From assembly GCA_016709765.1 (NCBI GenBank), contig JADJMD010000013.1, positions 372,001 through 436,000 on the forward strand: 64,000 nt of DNA, in the 5' to 3' direction. The stretch is from Ignavibacteriales bacterium (GTDB taxonomy: Bacteria; Bacteroidota; Ignavibacteria; Ignavibacteriales; Ignavibacteriaceae). The position numbers and the translations under genes were made by a program. The notes below the pieces were generated by a model that saw only the letters and a program-made list of their open reading frames with translations, was not told the origin of the DNA and did not search any database. Below are positions 35,378 to 43,760 of this stretch, piece after piece (positions within the stretch are counted from its first letter, which is position 1; every line of letters begins with the position of its first letter).

Positions 35378-35976
35378 TGCACTGTCATAATTGTGAAGAT
35401 GAACTCCGTGATGATCAGGTGCGTTGGGCATTTGAAGAACCATATTGTGAAGATTGTTTTGATAATATGTTCAATTACTGCTGCAGATGTGATGGAGTTA
35501 TCTACAGAGAATCCGCTCACTATAACGATGAGGGAGATCCATATTGTTCAGATTGCTATGAAAGTAATTATGATGACGATGCGCCCGACAATCCTGCTGT
35601 AAGCGATAGTGACAGAGAACTTGTTGTAAAACTTTCACGAAGCTGGCTGCAGGGAAAGATTGAAACAAGGCGACCTCTATTTATAAACGATAAAGATATT
35701 TTGCTCAGAACAATCAAAGACAAAGTTGGATTAGTTGATAATCCAATCTATGTATTTGGTTTAACCGACAGAGATGAATATCAATTATCAGTAAGTGCTG
35801 ATCTGTTTGATAAAGTTCAAACCTTCGTTCAGCTTAATGATCTAAAAGCAATTGTTGTATCCAGTCCTGGATGTAACAGACTTGGGATATCATTAACACT
35901 TCGTAAGAATAATCAGAAAGAAATAATTGAGCTGATTAAACAGATCACCACGGTAAGAGAACTGGTTCCCGCCTAA
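35377..35976 (+). CDS. LIM-like double zinc-finger protein
   Basis: A 199-residue protein. The first 70 residues hold at least nine Cys in CxxC and CxxCF/Y pairs (MHCHNCEDELRDD, PYCEDCFDNMF, YCCRCDGVI, PYCSDCYES), a LIM/zinc-ribbon-like array. An acidic linker and an alpha/beta domain of unknown type follow. The ATG shares one base with the amidoligase stop (TAATG) and AAGGAGG lies inside the amidoligase gene. It probably binds protein or nucleic acid in the same pathway. Confidence 0.8.
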   Translation: MHCHNCEDELRDDQVRWAFEEPYCEDCFDNMFNYCCRCDGVIYRESAHYNDEGDPYCSDCYESNYDDDAPDNPAVSDSDRELVVKLSRSWLQGKIETRRPLFINDKDILLRTIKDKVGLVDNPIYVFGLTDRDEYQLSVSADLFDKVQTFVQLNDLKAIVVSSPGCNRLGISLTLRKNNQKEIIELIKQITTVRELVPA

Positions 35977-35999
35977 TCATTAACAAGGAGTAAAATATA

Positions 36000-36893
36000 A
36001 TGTGTGGAATAATGGGCTGGTATAGCTTCGGCAATACTCTGCCCGATAAAGATAAAATAACAAATATGTTTTCATTGCTTGAAAGCCGTGGGCGTGATGC
36101 CAGCGGCATTTGTTTTATAAAAGATAATAATCTTATAGTTCACAAAGATGCAATGAAGTCTTCTGAATTTGTAAAGACTGATGACTGGAAAGAACTTGTA
36201 CTTCCCTCTTCAATGATCCTACATACGAGAATGAAAACTCAGGGATCAGAGAAGAACAATGCAAACAATCATCCTCTGTTCTCAAAGAATGGAATTGCAA
36301 TTGTACACAATGGAATCATCTATAACGATAAAGAAATCTTTGGCAAGAAAGAACGTGATGCAGAGGTTGATTCAGAATCAATACTTCATCTTCTTTCAAT
36401 GAAAGTTAAGGGAGATAAAATTAAAAGACTCTTTGATAAAGTAGAAGGTTCTTTTGCAGTTGCTATGCTTGATAAATATTTCCCTGAAAGATTAGTTCTT
36501 ATCAAAAAAGATAATCCAATTGATCTGTATTACGATTCAAAGGATGATATTCTTTATTTCTGCAGTGAACGAGAAATTATGCAGGAAGCATTATCAATAG
36601 AAAAAACAACTGTTCGTGGATTTAATCTGGGAGAAAAAGATTTTCATTTCTATGAGATGCATAACAACTATGCTCTATTTATAAACAGTGAAGGAGTAGA
36701 GTCATATCAGAAATATTATCCATCAAAGAGTAAATGGTTTGATAGAAGGTATCACTATTCAAATACACCGGAAGAAATGATAATTGAATGTCCCTGGTGT
36801 TTTTCTCAGACAACCTACTATGATGGTAAATTATTTAACAAGTGCGAGGTTTGTGGTATGGGAATCAATGAAGAGGATTTATATGTCATATAG
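36000..36893 (+). CDS. Class II glutamine amidotransferase with C-terminal zinc ribbon
   Basis: A 297-residue Ntn-type amidotransferase. The nucleophile is Cys2 (MCGIMGW). ILHTRMKTQGS, NNHPLF and VHNGIIYN are the conserved substrate-binding motifs of GlmS/PurF-type glutaminase domains. No synthase domain follows; instead a zinc ribbon (CPWCFSQ...CEVCGMG) ends the protein. It would release ammonia from glutamine for a partner, and the amidoligase two genes upstream is the obvious candidate. Confidence 0.87.
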   Translation: MCGIMGWYSFGNTLPDKDKITNMFSLLESRGRDASGICFIKDNNLIVHKDAMKSSEFVKTDDWKELVLPSSMILHTRMKTQGSEKNNANNHPLFSKNGIAIVHNGIIYNDKEIFGKKERDAEVDSESILHLLSMKVKGDKIKRLFDKVEGSFAVAMLDKYFPERLVLIKKDNPIDLYYDSKDDILYFCSEREIMQEALSIEKTTVRGFNLGEKDFHFYEMHNNYALFINSEGVESYQKYYPSKSKWFDRRYHYSNTPEEMIIECPWCFSQTTYYDGKLFNKCEVCGMGINEEDLYVI

Positions 36894-37050
36894 TCCACAA
36901 ATAAAAGGTGATCTTGTAAGAAGATTGTATCAGCTAAAGCAAAAAGAAAAGCGACCGATGACAAGACTGGTAAACGAAGCTGTAACAGAATACTTAGAAA
37001 AGAAGGAGAAAGAAGATGGCAAAGAAAGATTTATTCGGAATGATAGCTGA
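36883..37050 (+). CDS. Small ribbon-helix-helix-like protein
   Basis: A 55-residue basic protein (SPQIKGDLVRRLYQLKQKEK and RPMTRLVNEAVTEYLEKK) with the strand-helix-helix spacing of CopG/Arc proteins. The ATG at 36883 overlaps the end of the amidotransferase gene and has AGAGGA upstream. It may autoregulate the operon. Confidence 0.65.
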   Translation: MSYSPQIKGDLVRRLYQLKQKEKRPMTRLVNEAVTEYLEKKEKEDGKERFIRNDS

Positions 37051-37096
37051 GCTAATCGAAAAAATTTTAAGAGAAATCTTTGGAGGTAAGAAATGA
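37016..37096 (+). CDS. 26-residue micro-protein
   Basis: ATG at 37016 with AAGGAG upstream; reads MAKKDLFGMIAELIEKILRE and ends FGGKK. It is an amphipathic helix with Lys at both ends. Its stop overlaps the next start (ATGA). Strong ribosome site and coupling on both sides argue that it is translated. Function unknown; it could be a peptide partner or substrate of the enzymes in the operon. Confidence 0.5.
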   Translation: MAKKDLFGMIAELIEKILREIFGGKK

Positions 37097-37170
37097 AAGG
37101 ATGGATCGCCTTAGCTTTTATTGTAGCTGAAGCAATAATCAGGATAATTGTCTGGAAGGATGATAAATGA
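37093..37170 (+). CDS. 25-residue single-helix membrane micro-protein
   Basis: ATG at 37093 with GGAGGTAAGAA upstream, an excellent ribosome site. It reads MKGWIALAFIVAEAIIRIIV and ends WKDDK, one hydrophobic helix with charged ends. The stop overlaps the next gene's ATG (ATGA). Small holin-like or regulatory membrane peptide is possible; unproven. Confidence 0.5.
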   Translation: MKGWIALAFIVAEAIIRIIVWKDDK

Positions 37171-37718
37171 ACTTTCTTGATGAACTATTGCAGGAAGCCG
37201 AGATAAAAGAAGAGGAGCAGACTGAAGCCTACTTTGATCTGCTCTTGCTTCAGATAAAGCAACTTACAAAACAGATTGAATACAACTTCTCACAGAGCGA
37301 GAAAGAATGTTCTATGATTAACAGTTTTGTTCTTCATAAGAACGCACAGTTACAGGAAAAGATCAGATGGTTAGAGATTAAGCTTGAAGCTTTTATTAAA
37401 GAAAAGAAAGAGAAGACAATTGCTCTTCCTAACGGAACACTTAAGATGCATAAAAAACCGGATAAAGTTGAAATTGAAAATCTTGATTTATTCTTAAAGA
37501 AAGCAAAGCCAGAGATGCTTACTGTTGTTCCTGAAAGTTATAAACCGGATATGAACAAGATCAAGAATTACATCAAATCAAAACCTGTTCCACCGGGTAT
37601 AAAAATAACTGAGGGCAAAGAAGAGTTTAGTTACAAATTAAATGGAGTAGAAGATGGCAGAGCGAAAGAAACTGGAATTGGAGTTGAACAAAACTCTGAG
37701 CTTAGAGCTGTTGTTTGA
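37167..37718 (+). CDS. Mu Gam-like host-nuclease inhibitor
   Basis: A 183-residue protein. An N-terminal coiled coil (about residues 1-90) is followed by KTIALPNGTLKMHKKPDKVE and a C-terminal GIKITEGKEEFSYKL, which fit the Gam family that binds DNA ends and blocks exonuclease attack. It points to a phage origin of the region. Its end overlaps the next gene by 65 bases. Confidence 0.78.
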   Translation: MNFLDELLQEAEIKEEEQTEAYFDLLLLQIKQLTKQIEYNFSQSEKECSMINSFVLHKNAQLQEKIRWLEIKLEAFIKEKKEKTIALPNGTLKMHKKPDKVEIENLDLFLKKAKPEMLTVVPESYKPDMNKIKNYIKSKPVPPGIKITEGKEEFSYKLNGVEDGRAKETGIGVEQNSELRAVV

Positions 37719-38118
37719 TGAACCAATGGTTGGTCAGAGTCGATATGGTGATTATTTCTTGTATGCAGTTAAGAATGGAACAGACACTGAATATTCATTC
37801 TTTGCACCGGCTGAAGTTAATGAACAAATTAAAACCTTAAGAAAAGGTGAACGATTTGAAATCACAAAGTTAGCTGAGCAGAAAGGAACTAAGATTGTTA
37901 CTAGTTATGATGTTAAAGTACAAAAGAAGAATCTTGAAAGTCCTATAAATGAAATAAACAAAAACAGTAACGATAATTTCTATGATCTGATGTTAACCTC
38001 CTGCAGAGATGCAGTTAAAATTCAGAATGAACTTGGCGGGTTGATGGATGCAAAATCTCTTGCTGTTACTTTGTTTATTGCGAGAAGTAAAATAAATCAA
38101 AATGGTTATGCCGGTTAA
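37654..38118 (+). CDS. OB-fold-like small protein of phage type
   Basis: A 154-residue protein. The central SRYGDYFLYAVKNGTDTEYSFF and LRKGERFEITKL look like beta strands of an OB fold, as in phage single-strand binding proteins; this is a fold guess. A helical C-terminal part follows. GGAG precedes the ATG inside the Gam gene. The stop codon lies in the loop of a terminator hairpin. Confidence 0.65.
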   Translation: MAERKKLELELNKTLSLELLFDEPMVGQSRYGDYFLYAVKNGTDTEYSFFAPAEVNEQIKTLRKGERFEITKLAEQKGTKIVTSYDVKVQKKNLESPINEINKNSNDNFYDLMLTSCRDAVKIQNELGGLMDAKSLAVTLFIARSKINQNGYAG

Positions 38119-38134
38119 ATAACCGGCATTTTTT
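38108..38134 (+). terminator. Rho-independent terminator of the amidoligase operon
   Basis: ATGCCGGTT-AAAT-AACCGGCAT followed by TTTTTT. The last gene's TAA is in the loop. Confidence 0.85.
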
Positions 38135-38150
38135 ATTAGTAGAGAATGAT

Positions 38151-38960
38151 ATGAAAGAAATGTATGGTTTTAATTATCAGCAGTATGGAAATTGCGGACA
38201 GTTTGCTCTGTTAAATGCATTGCTGCTTTTAGGTATTCCGGTTACAAACAAACAAGCACACATAAAAACAGGAATCACGATTACTAAATCAACTATTAGC
38301 GGGACAGATTCTAAAAACATTGTAAAAGGACTAAAATGTTTTAATTGTAAAGCAATAAAATTTCAGAGTGATAGTGAATCAGATACGAAGAAGAGCATTG
38401 ATGATTTCCTGAGCAAAAATATACCGCTAATAATTGGCTGCGAAAACTATGATCACTGGGCTGTGTTAGCAGGTAAGAAGGATAATAAATACTATTGGTT
38501 GGATTCAGCAGATGAAGATATTATTGGATTGTCATACTGGGATGAGATTGAAGACTGGATTAAATATGAAGATGAAGATGATTACAAATATTTCTTTATA
38601 GCTGTTAAGCCAAAGGAATCAGGTTATTCAATTTCAAATCTTAATGAGCTATATAAAATCAGTTACAAGAATGAGGATTTGTTTTTTACCTGTGGTGAAA
38701 AGCTGAATGACTTGCTAGAGATATTTGAATGTGATTGTAGAGCAAATTACTCTGTTGCAAAATTGCTCAACCAGTATAAAGAAACAATTATAGATGGCAT
38801 TTGCAGATTATATTATTATGCAGATAGAACTGAGATAGAAAAGTTATTCAACGATTATTTAGCTATTGCTGAGTTGTATAATTTAAAAGTTGATAAAGAA
38901 ATTAGAGTTCAGGCTTTAATTGAGTTTACAATTTTATTAACATTATGTTTATTTGAGTAA
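38151..38960 (+). CDS. C39-like (papain-fold) cysteine peptidase
   Basis: A 269-residue protein. The N-terminal domain has the Cys motif YGNCGQFALLNALLLLG, a His motif CENYDHWAVLAG and WLDSADE after it, matching the Cys-His-Asp order of C39 peptidases. The last 110 residues are a helical domain. It starts 33 bases after the operon terminator in the same direction. It might process a peptide made or modified by the preceding enzymes; this is inference. No export signal is present. Confidence 0.7.
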   Translation: MKEMYGFNYQQYGNCGQFALLNALLLLGIPVTNKQAHIKTGITITKSTISGTDSKNIVKGLKCFNCKAIKFQSDSESDTKKSIDDFLSKNIPLIIGCENYDHWAVLAGKKDNKYYWLDSADEDIIGLSYWDEIEDWIKYEDEDDYKYFFIAVKPKESGYSISNLNELYKISYKNEDLFFTCGEKLNDLLEIFECDCRANYSVAKLLNQYKETIIDGICRLYYYADRTEIEKLFNDYLAIAELYNLKVDKEIRVQALIEFTILLTLCLFE

Positions 38961-39486
38961 GGAGCGCAAGCTCCATTACTCATTTTATTGTTCTACATTA
39001 AACCGCTAATAAGGTCTTTCAAAAAAATATAAAAAAAATTTTACAAACAATTTTGCTTCCCGATAGTACTATGTTTTAATAGGATGGATTCTGGTCGCTT
39101 CTGATTAGGAACCAGCAATGGCGGGGCGGGCCCTAGATGGGACCCACCGCAAAGAATAAACCGGATGGTGATTATAAAATGTGGTTTAATCTTTCTTAAT
39201 AAAAATTTTATAAACCCGATTTTCTAGTGGGTATAAGACTACCACAAAACATCTTAGTGGAGATTATAATTGACAGGGGTTTAAGGGACCCTACCACCCT
39301 TTTGGAGAGATAAGGTTTGAACTTATTTTTTAGATTGCTCCAATAAATAGTTAAGTCCATTCTCAATGATCTCGTGAAAGAGCATTATCCTACCCCCAAG
39401 TCTTAATTTCTTTCATCTCATTTGCATTATAATTTTTAATAACAACCTACTGCAAGAAACAGTAGGCCGAAAATCACTCTTTACAT
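38961..39486. other. Intergenic stretch with two terminators and unexplained G+C blocks
   Basis: GGAGC-GCAA-GCTCC (38961-38974) follows the peptidase stop and may terminate it. CCTACTG...CAGTAGG (39446-39466) ends the minus-strand efflux operon. Between them are G+C-rich blocks (GGCGGGGCGGGCCC near 39121, GGGACCCACC, GGGACCCTACC near 39286) in an otherwise AT-rich sequence, and GATAGTACTATG (39062-39073). No gene is seen. Confidence 0.5.
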
Positions 39487-42400
39487 TTATGCTCCAACAT
39501 TTCTCTTTTCAAACCAGCTATACACTGATGGAATGATCAGCAGAGTAAGAAGAGTAGAGGTAATCAATCCACCAACCACCACTGTTGCAAGTGGTTTTTG
39601 TATTTCTGAACCTGTACCACTTGCATACAACATAGGTATTAGACTAAATATTGCTATCGATGCAGTCATCAATACGGGTCTAAATCTATCCAGGCTTCCT
39701 TTAACTATGGCATCTCTTAGCTCTACACCCTCCTCACGTAATTGGGATATTCTTGAAACAAGAACTACACCATTTAAAACAGCTACTCCAAATAGCACAA
39801 TAAACCCAACTGATGCAGGAACGGATAAATACAATCCTGATATGTACAAAGATATAATTCCACCGATAAGTGCAAATGGCAAATTTGAAATTACGAGAAG
39901 AGCTAATCTTATTGATTTAAACGTTACAAATAACAAAAGTAAAATTAAGCCGATAACGGCTGGTCCAATTATCATCAATCTGTTCATAGCTCTTTGTTGG
40001 TTTTCAAACTGTCCGCCCCACGTTAGATAATAACCTGCAGGTAGTTGAATATTGTTTTTTATTTTTTGTTTTGCCTCTTCTACAAAGCTTCCAATATCTC
40101 TACCACTTATATTCATTTCAATACCTATTCTGCGTATGCCGTCTTCACGGCTGATTTGAACAGGTCCCTCGATCATTTCTACATCAGCTAATTGCCCAAG
40201 TGGTATGTTTGCACCATTGCTTGTTGGAATAAGAATATTTTCAATCGTTTCTATCGAGTTTCTTTTTTCTTCAGGCAATCGTACGGTTATATCAAAGCTT
40301 CTATTTTCTTCATAAAGTTTCGACGCAGATTTTCCTGCAATTGCAATTTCTATAACATTCTGAACTTCCCTTATATTCAATCCATATCTTGCGATTTCTG
40401 ATCTGTTAATGTTAACTGTTAAATAAGGCTGACCGCTTACTTTTTCTGTCATCAGATCTGTTACTCCTTCAATTGTACTGAGAGTTTTTGCTATTTCATC
40501 CGATTGTTTTTTAAGTACTTCAATATCATCACCAAAAAGTTTTATAATTAACTGCGCTCGTGTACCCGCTACAATTTCATCTATCCTGCACTGTATCGGT
40601 TGACTAAATCCAAATCCAATTCCTGGTATTGATTCCAGTTCTTCCCTCATCTCATTTGTTAATTCATCTCTCGTAATATCACGCTTCCACTCACTTCTTG
40701 GTTTTAGAACACCAACGTAACCGGTTTTATCAACGCCTCTTGTATCAAGGGCAATACCTGTTTGACCCGTTCTTGAAACTATTATTTCAAGTTCATCAAA
40801 TTTTTTCATCTTTTGTGCTGCAAGCTGATTGACTTCCATTGCTTTAGACAAAGACACTCCTGGAAGCAGAGCAACATCCATATCAAATGCACCTTCATCC
40901 ATAATAGGTATAAACTCAGAACCAAGTTTTGTAGATAGAAATAGAGCAATCACCAAAAATATTCCAGCGATTCCTAATACAGTAAATTTTTTCTTCATCG
41001 AATATTCAAGAATGGGCTGATATAAATTTTTTGCATACTTAATGATTATACTTTCTTTTTCCGGCTGTGACTTTAGAAACATCGAGCATAAAACCGGTAT
41101 CACAAATATTGAAAGCATCATTGAAGAAAGCAGTGCGATTGCAACTGTCTTTGCAAGTGGTCCAAACATTTTTCCTTCAATACCTTCTAATGATAGTATT
41201 GGAATAAATGTTAATGCGATTATCAATTCTCCAAAGATGCTTGGTTTTCTTACTTCCAAAACTGCTTTTAGTACTGTTAATAGTTTTGGTTTATTAGTGC
41301 TTTCCTCACTCAAATGCCTTTGTACATTTTCAACCTGAATTATCGTTGCGTCGATTATCATTCCTATTGATATTGCAAGTCCTCCAAGTGACATAAGATT
41401 GGCACTTAATCCAACGATTTTCATAACAATAAAAGTTATTAGCAGCGAAAGTGGCAGTGCAATTAAAACAACAAAGCTACCTCTAAAACTTCTTAGCAAT
41501 AAATAAAGTACTATAAGTACCAAAACGGCTCCCTCAATCAATGCTTTGTTTACAGTACTAACACTTGAGTTTACAATATCACTTCTGTCATAGTACGGCA
41601 CTAATTTTATTCCATCCGGAAGTACATTATTAGAATTGATTTCATCAACTTTATTTTTTACTCTATCAACCACATCTCGGCTGTTTTCACCCCTGAGCAT
41701 CATAACTATACCACCAACACACTCATCCTTTCCATCAATCATTGCGGCACCCATTCTTACAGCTTCACCAACTTTTATTTTTGCTGCATCCTTTAGAAAT
41801 ACTGGTGTGCCATCATATGATTTCAGAACTATATTTTCGATGTCTGAAATATCTTTAATTAGTCCAACACCTCGCACAATGTACTGATCCGCATTCTTCT
41901 CAAGTATATTGCCACCGACATTCTGGTTATTGTTTTCTATTGCAGTAAAGATTTGCTCAGTCGTCAGGTTATATTTTATTAAAGCATCAGGAAATAATAT
42001 TACCTGGTATTGCTTAAAGTAACCGCCAAATGAATTTATTTCATTTACTCCCGCCACACTTTTTAACTGCGGTGTTACAATCCATTCCTGGATGGTTCTA
42101 AGATTTGACAGATAAGATATTTTTTCCAGAGAATCCGCAGGTACATTTCCTTCAAGAGTATATTGATATATTTCACCCATTACAGTGGCAATAGGTCCCA
42201 TTTCAATTTCAACACCTTCAGGCACACTTTCTTTAGCTTCTGCCAATCGTTCAAATACAAGTTGTCTTGCAAAGTATATATCAACATCATCCTTAAATAT
42301 TATTGTTACTATGGATAGCCCGAACTTTGTTACAGAACGCATTTGTTCTACATCCGGCAATCCTCGCATTGATGTTTCGATTGGATAAGTTACGTTTCTT

Positions 42401-42585
42401 TCTATTTCTATTGCCGATAGTCCATCTGCGTGACTGACAATTTCAACCTGGATATTTGTAACATCAGGAAAAGCATCAATCGGTAATGTAAAATATGAGT
42501 ATGCACCAAATGCTATTATCACAAGTGATAGGAATATTATCATTCCTTTCTTATGCAATGTATATTCTATTATTTTTTCTAACAT
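39487..42585 (-). CDS. Heavy-metal efflux RND transporter (CzcA/CusA family)
   Basis: A 1032-residue inner-membrane proton antiporter with twelve helices and two large periplasmic loops (about residues 35-335 and 560-860). GGLAISIGMIIDATIIQVEN in helix 4 is the heavy-metal RND signature with the proton-carrying Asp. The Asp-Ala order resembles CusA (Cu/Ag) more than CzcA (Asp-Gly), but the metal cannot be settled. Start overlaps the adaptor stop (TGATG). It forms a tripartite pump with the two upstream genes. Confidence 0.93.
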   Translation of the reverse strand: MLEKIIEYTLHKKGMIIFLSLVIIAFGAYSYFTLPIDAFPDVTNIQVEIVSHADGLSAIEIERNVTYPIETSMRGLPDVEQMRSVTKFGLSIVTIIFKDDVDIYFARQLVFERLAEAKESVPEGVEIEMGPIATVMGEIYQYTLEGNVPADSLEKISYLSNLRTIQEWIVTPQLKSVAGVNEINSFGGYFKQYQVILFPDALIKYNLTTEQIFTAIENNNQNVGGNILEKNADQYIVRGVGLIKDISDIENIVLKSYDGTPVFLKDAAKIKVGEAVRMGAAMIDGKDECVGGIVMMLRGENSRDVVDRVKNKVDEINSNNVLPDGIKLVPYYDRSDIVNSSVSTVNKALIEGAVLVLIVLYLLLRSFRGSFVVLIALPLSLLITFIVMKIVGLSANLMSLGGLAISIGMIIDATIIQVENVQRHLSEESTNKPKLLTVLKAVLEVRKPSIFGELIIALTFIPILSLEGIEGKMFGPLAKTVAIALLSSMMLSIFVIPVLCSMFLKSQPEKESIIIKYAKNLYQPILEYSMKKKFTVLGIAGIFLVIALFLSTKLGSEFIPIMDEGAFDMDVALLPGVSLSKAMEVNQLAAQKMKKFDELEIIVSRTGQTGIALDTRGVDKTGYVGVLKPRSEWKRDITRDELTNEMREELESIPGIGFGFSQPIQCRIDEIVAGTRAQLIIKLFGDDIEVLKKQSDEIAKTLSTIEGVTDLMTEKVSGQPYLTVNINRSEIARYGLNIREVQNVIEIAIAGKSASKLYEENRSFDITVRLPEEKRNSIETIENILIPTSNGANIPLGQLADVEMIEGPVQISREDGIRRIGIEMNISGRDIGSFVEEAKQKIKNNIQLPAGYYLTWGGQFENQQRAMNRLMIIGPAVIGLILLLLFVTFKSIRLALLVISNLPFALIGGIISLYISGLYLSVPASVGFIVLFGVAVLNGVVLVSRISQLREEGVELRDAIVKGSLDRFRPVLMTASIAIFSLIPMLYASGTGSEIQKPLATVVVGGLITSTLLTLLIIPSVYSWFEKRNVGA

Positions 42586-43760
42586 CAGTGTTCATCCTCC
42601 GCAATTTCATCTTTCTTCAATTCACTTTTTAGATAAAACACACCATCGGTTACTACTTTTTCACCTTGCTTAATACCTTCTTTTATTTCAATCAAATTGC
42701 CTGATGTTTCTCCGGCTATCACATCTCTTCTTTCAAAAGTTGTATCACTTGTTTGAATGAATAAATAGCTTTGTCCTGCTTCTTTTACTATTGATTCTTC
42801 AGGAATCAAAATTGCTTTTGCATTTGATCCCACAGGTATTTGTAATTCTCCATACATTTGAGGCTTTAATTTGTTGCCTTGGTTTACAAATTCGCCTCTA
42901 ATTAAGATTGTCCTGGTGTTATCATCAACCGTCTGTCCTATATATATGATTCTGCCTTCAAGTCTGTTTTGTTTATTTGAGATCGTGGTGAAGTATGCTT
43001 TTGAGTTTTGCGTAATCTTATCCAAATCTTTTTCATAGATTTGACCATCAATCCAAACATTACTTGTATTTATTACTTTAAAAGCATTGGTGGTTGCATC
43101 AACAACCTGTCCTATCACAACATTTCTTTCAACAACAACACCATTTATAAGAGATTTAATTGGCAAAGTTCCGGAGGTATGTTCATCCCCATCTTTTTCA
43201 TTTATAACATCCTCATCACTTAATCCAACTGAATGTATTTTCTTGTCTTCAGCACGGTACTCGGCAGTAGCTTTTTCATACTCTGCCTGGCTTTCTAATA
43301 AGGATTTCTGTGACCCTATTTTTTCATCGAATAGTTTTTTCTGTCGTTCGTAATTTGCTTTTGCATTATCATAGTTAGCCTTCGCTTTTAAGTAACCTGC
43401 TTTTATTTCTCCAACTTCAAGTCCTTCAACGGTCATCAAGAGCTGCCCGGCCTTTACATAATCACCAACTTTAACAAATACTTTATGTACTCTTCCTTGT
43501 ATCAAGGATCCGATCTGTGCTTCATTATCCTGGTTAGTTTTTACTTCTGCAGGAATATTAAGAAATCCGCTGAATGGCTGTAACGATACCGTTTGTGATT
43601 TTAATTTTATCTGCTCGATTGATTCTGTTGAAAGTGTTATTAAATCAGAATGCTCTTCGCTGTGCTCATCATTATGTTCTTCTGGTTTTTCTGTGCATCC
43701 AATCTGTAATAAAGTTAAAATCATTATCACGATCAGAGTGTATAATTTTTTATCAATCAT
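42585..43760 (-). CDS. Heavy-metal efflux periplasmic adaptor lipoprotein (CzcB/CusB-like)
   Basis: About 391 residues. The signal peptide ends in a lipobox (LLQIGC), then a His/Glu-rich stretch (HNDEHSEEHSD) that may bind metal. Lipoyl halves flank a coiled coil (about residues 125-185), and beta-barrel and membrane-proximal domains follow. The ATG at 43760 has TTGGAGAA before it; an earlier ATG at 43778 overlaps the channel gene more. It connects the RND pump to the outer-membrane channel. Confidence 0.92.
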   Translation of the reverse strand: MIDKKLYTLIVIMILTLLQIGCTEKPEEHNDEHSEEHSDLITLSTESIEQIKLKSQTVSLQPFSGFLNIPAEVKTNQDNEAQIGSLIQGRVHKVFVKVGDYVKAGQLLMTVEGLEVGEIKAGYLKAKANYDNAKANYERQKKLFDEKIGSQKSLLESQAEYEKATAEYRAEDKKIHSVGLSDEDVINEKDGDEHTSGTLPIKSLINGVVVERNVVIGQVVDATTNAFKVINTSNVWIDGQIYEKDLDKITQNSKAYFTTISNKQNRLEGRIIYIGQTVDDNTRTILIRGEFVNQGNKLKPQMYGELQIPVGSNAKAILIPEESIVKEAGQSYLFIQTSDTTFERRDVIAGETSGNLIEIKEGIKQGEKVVTDGVFYLKSELKKDEIAEDEH

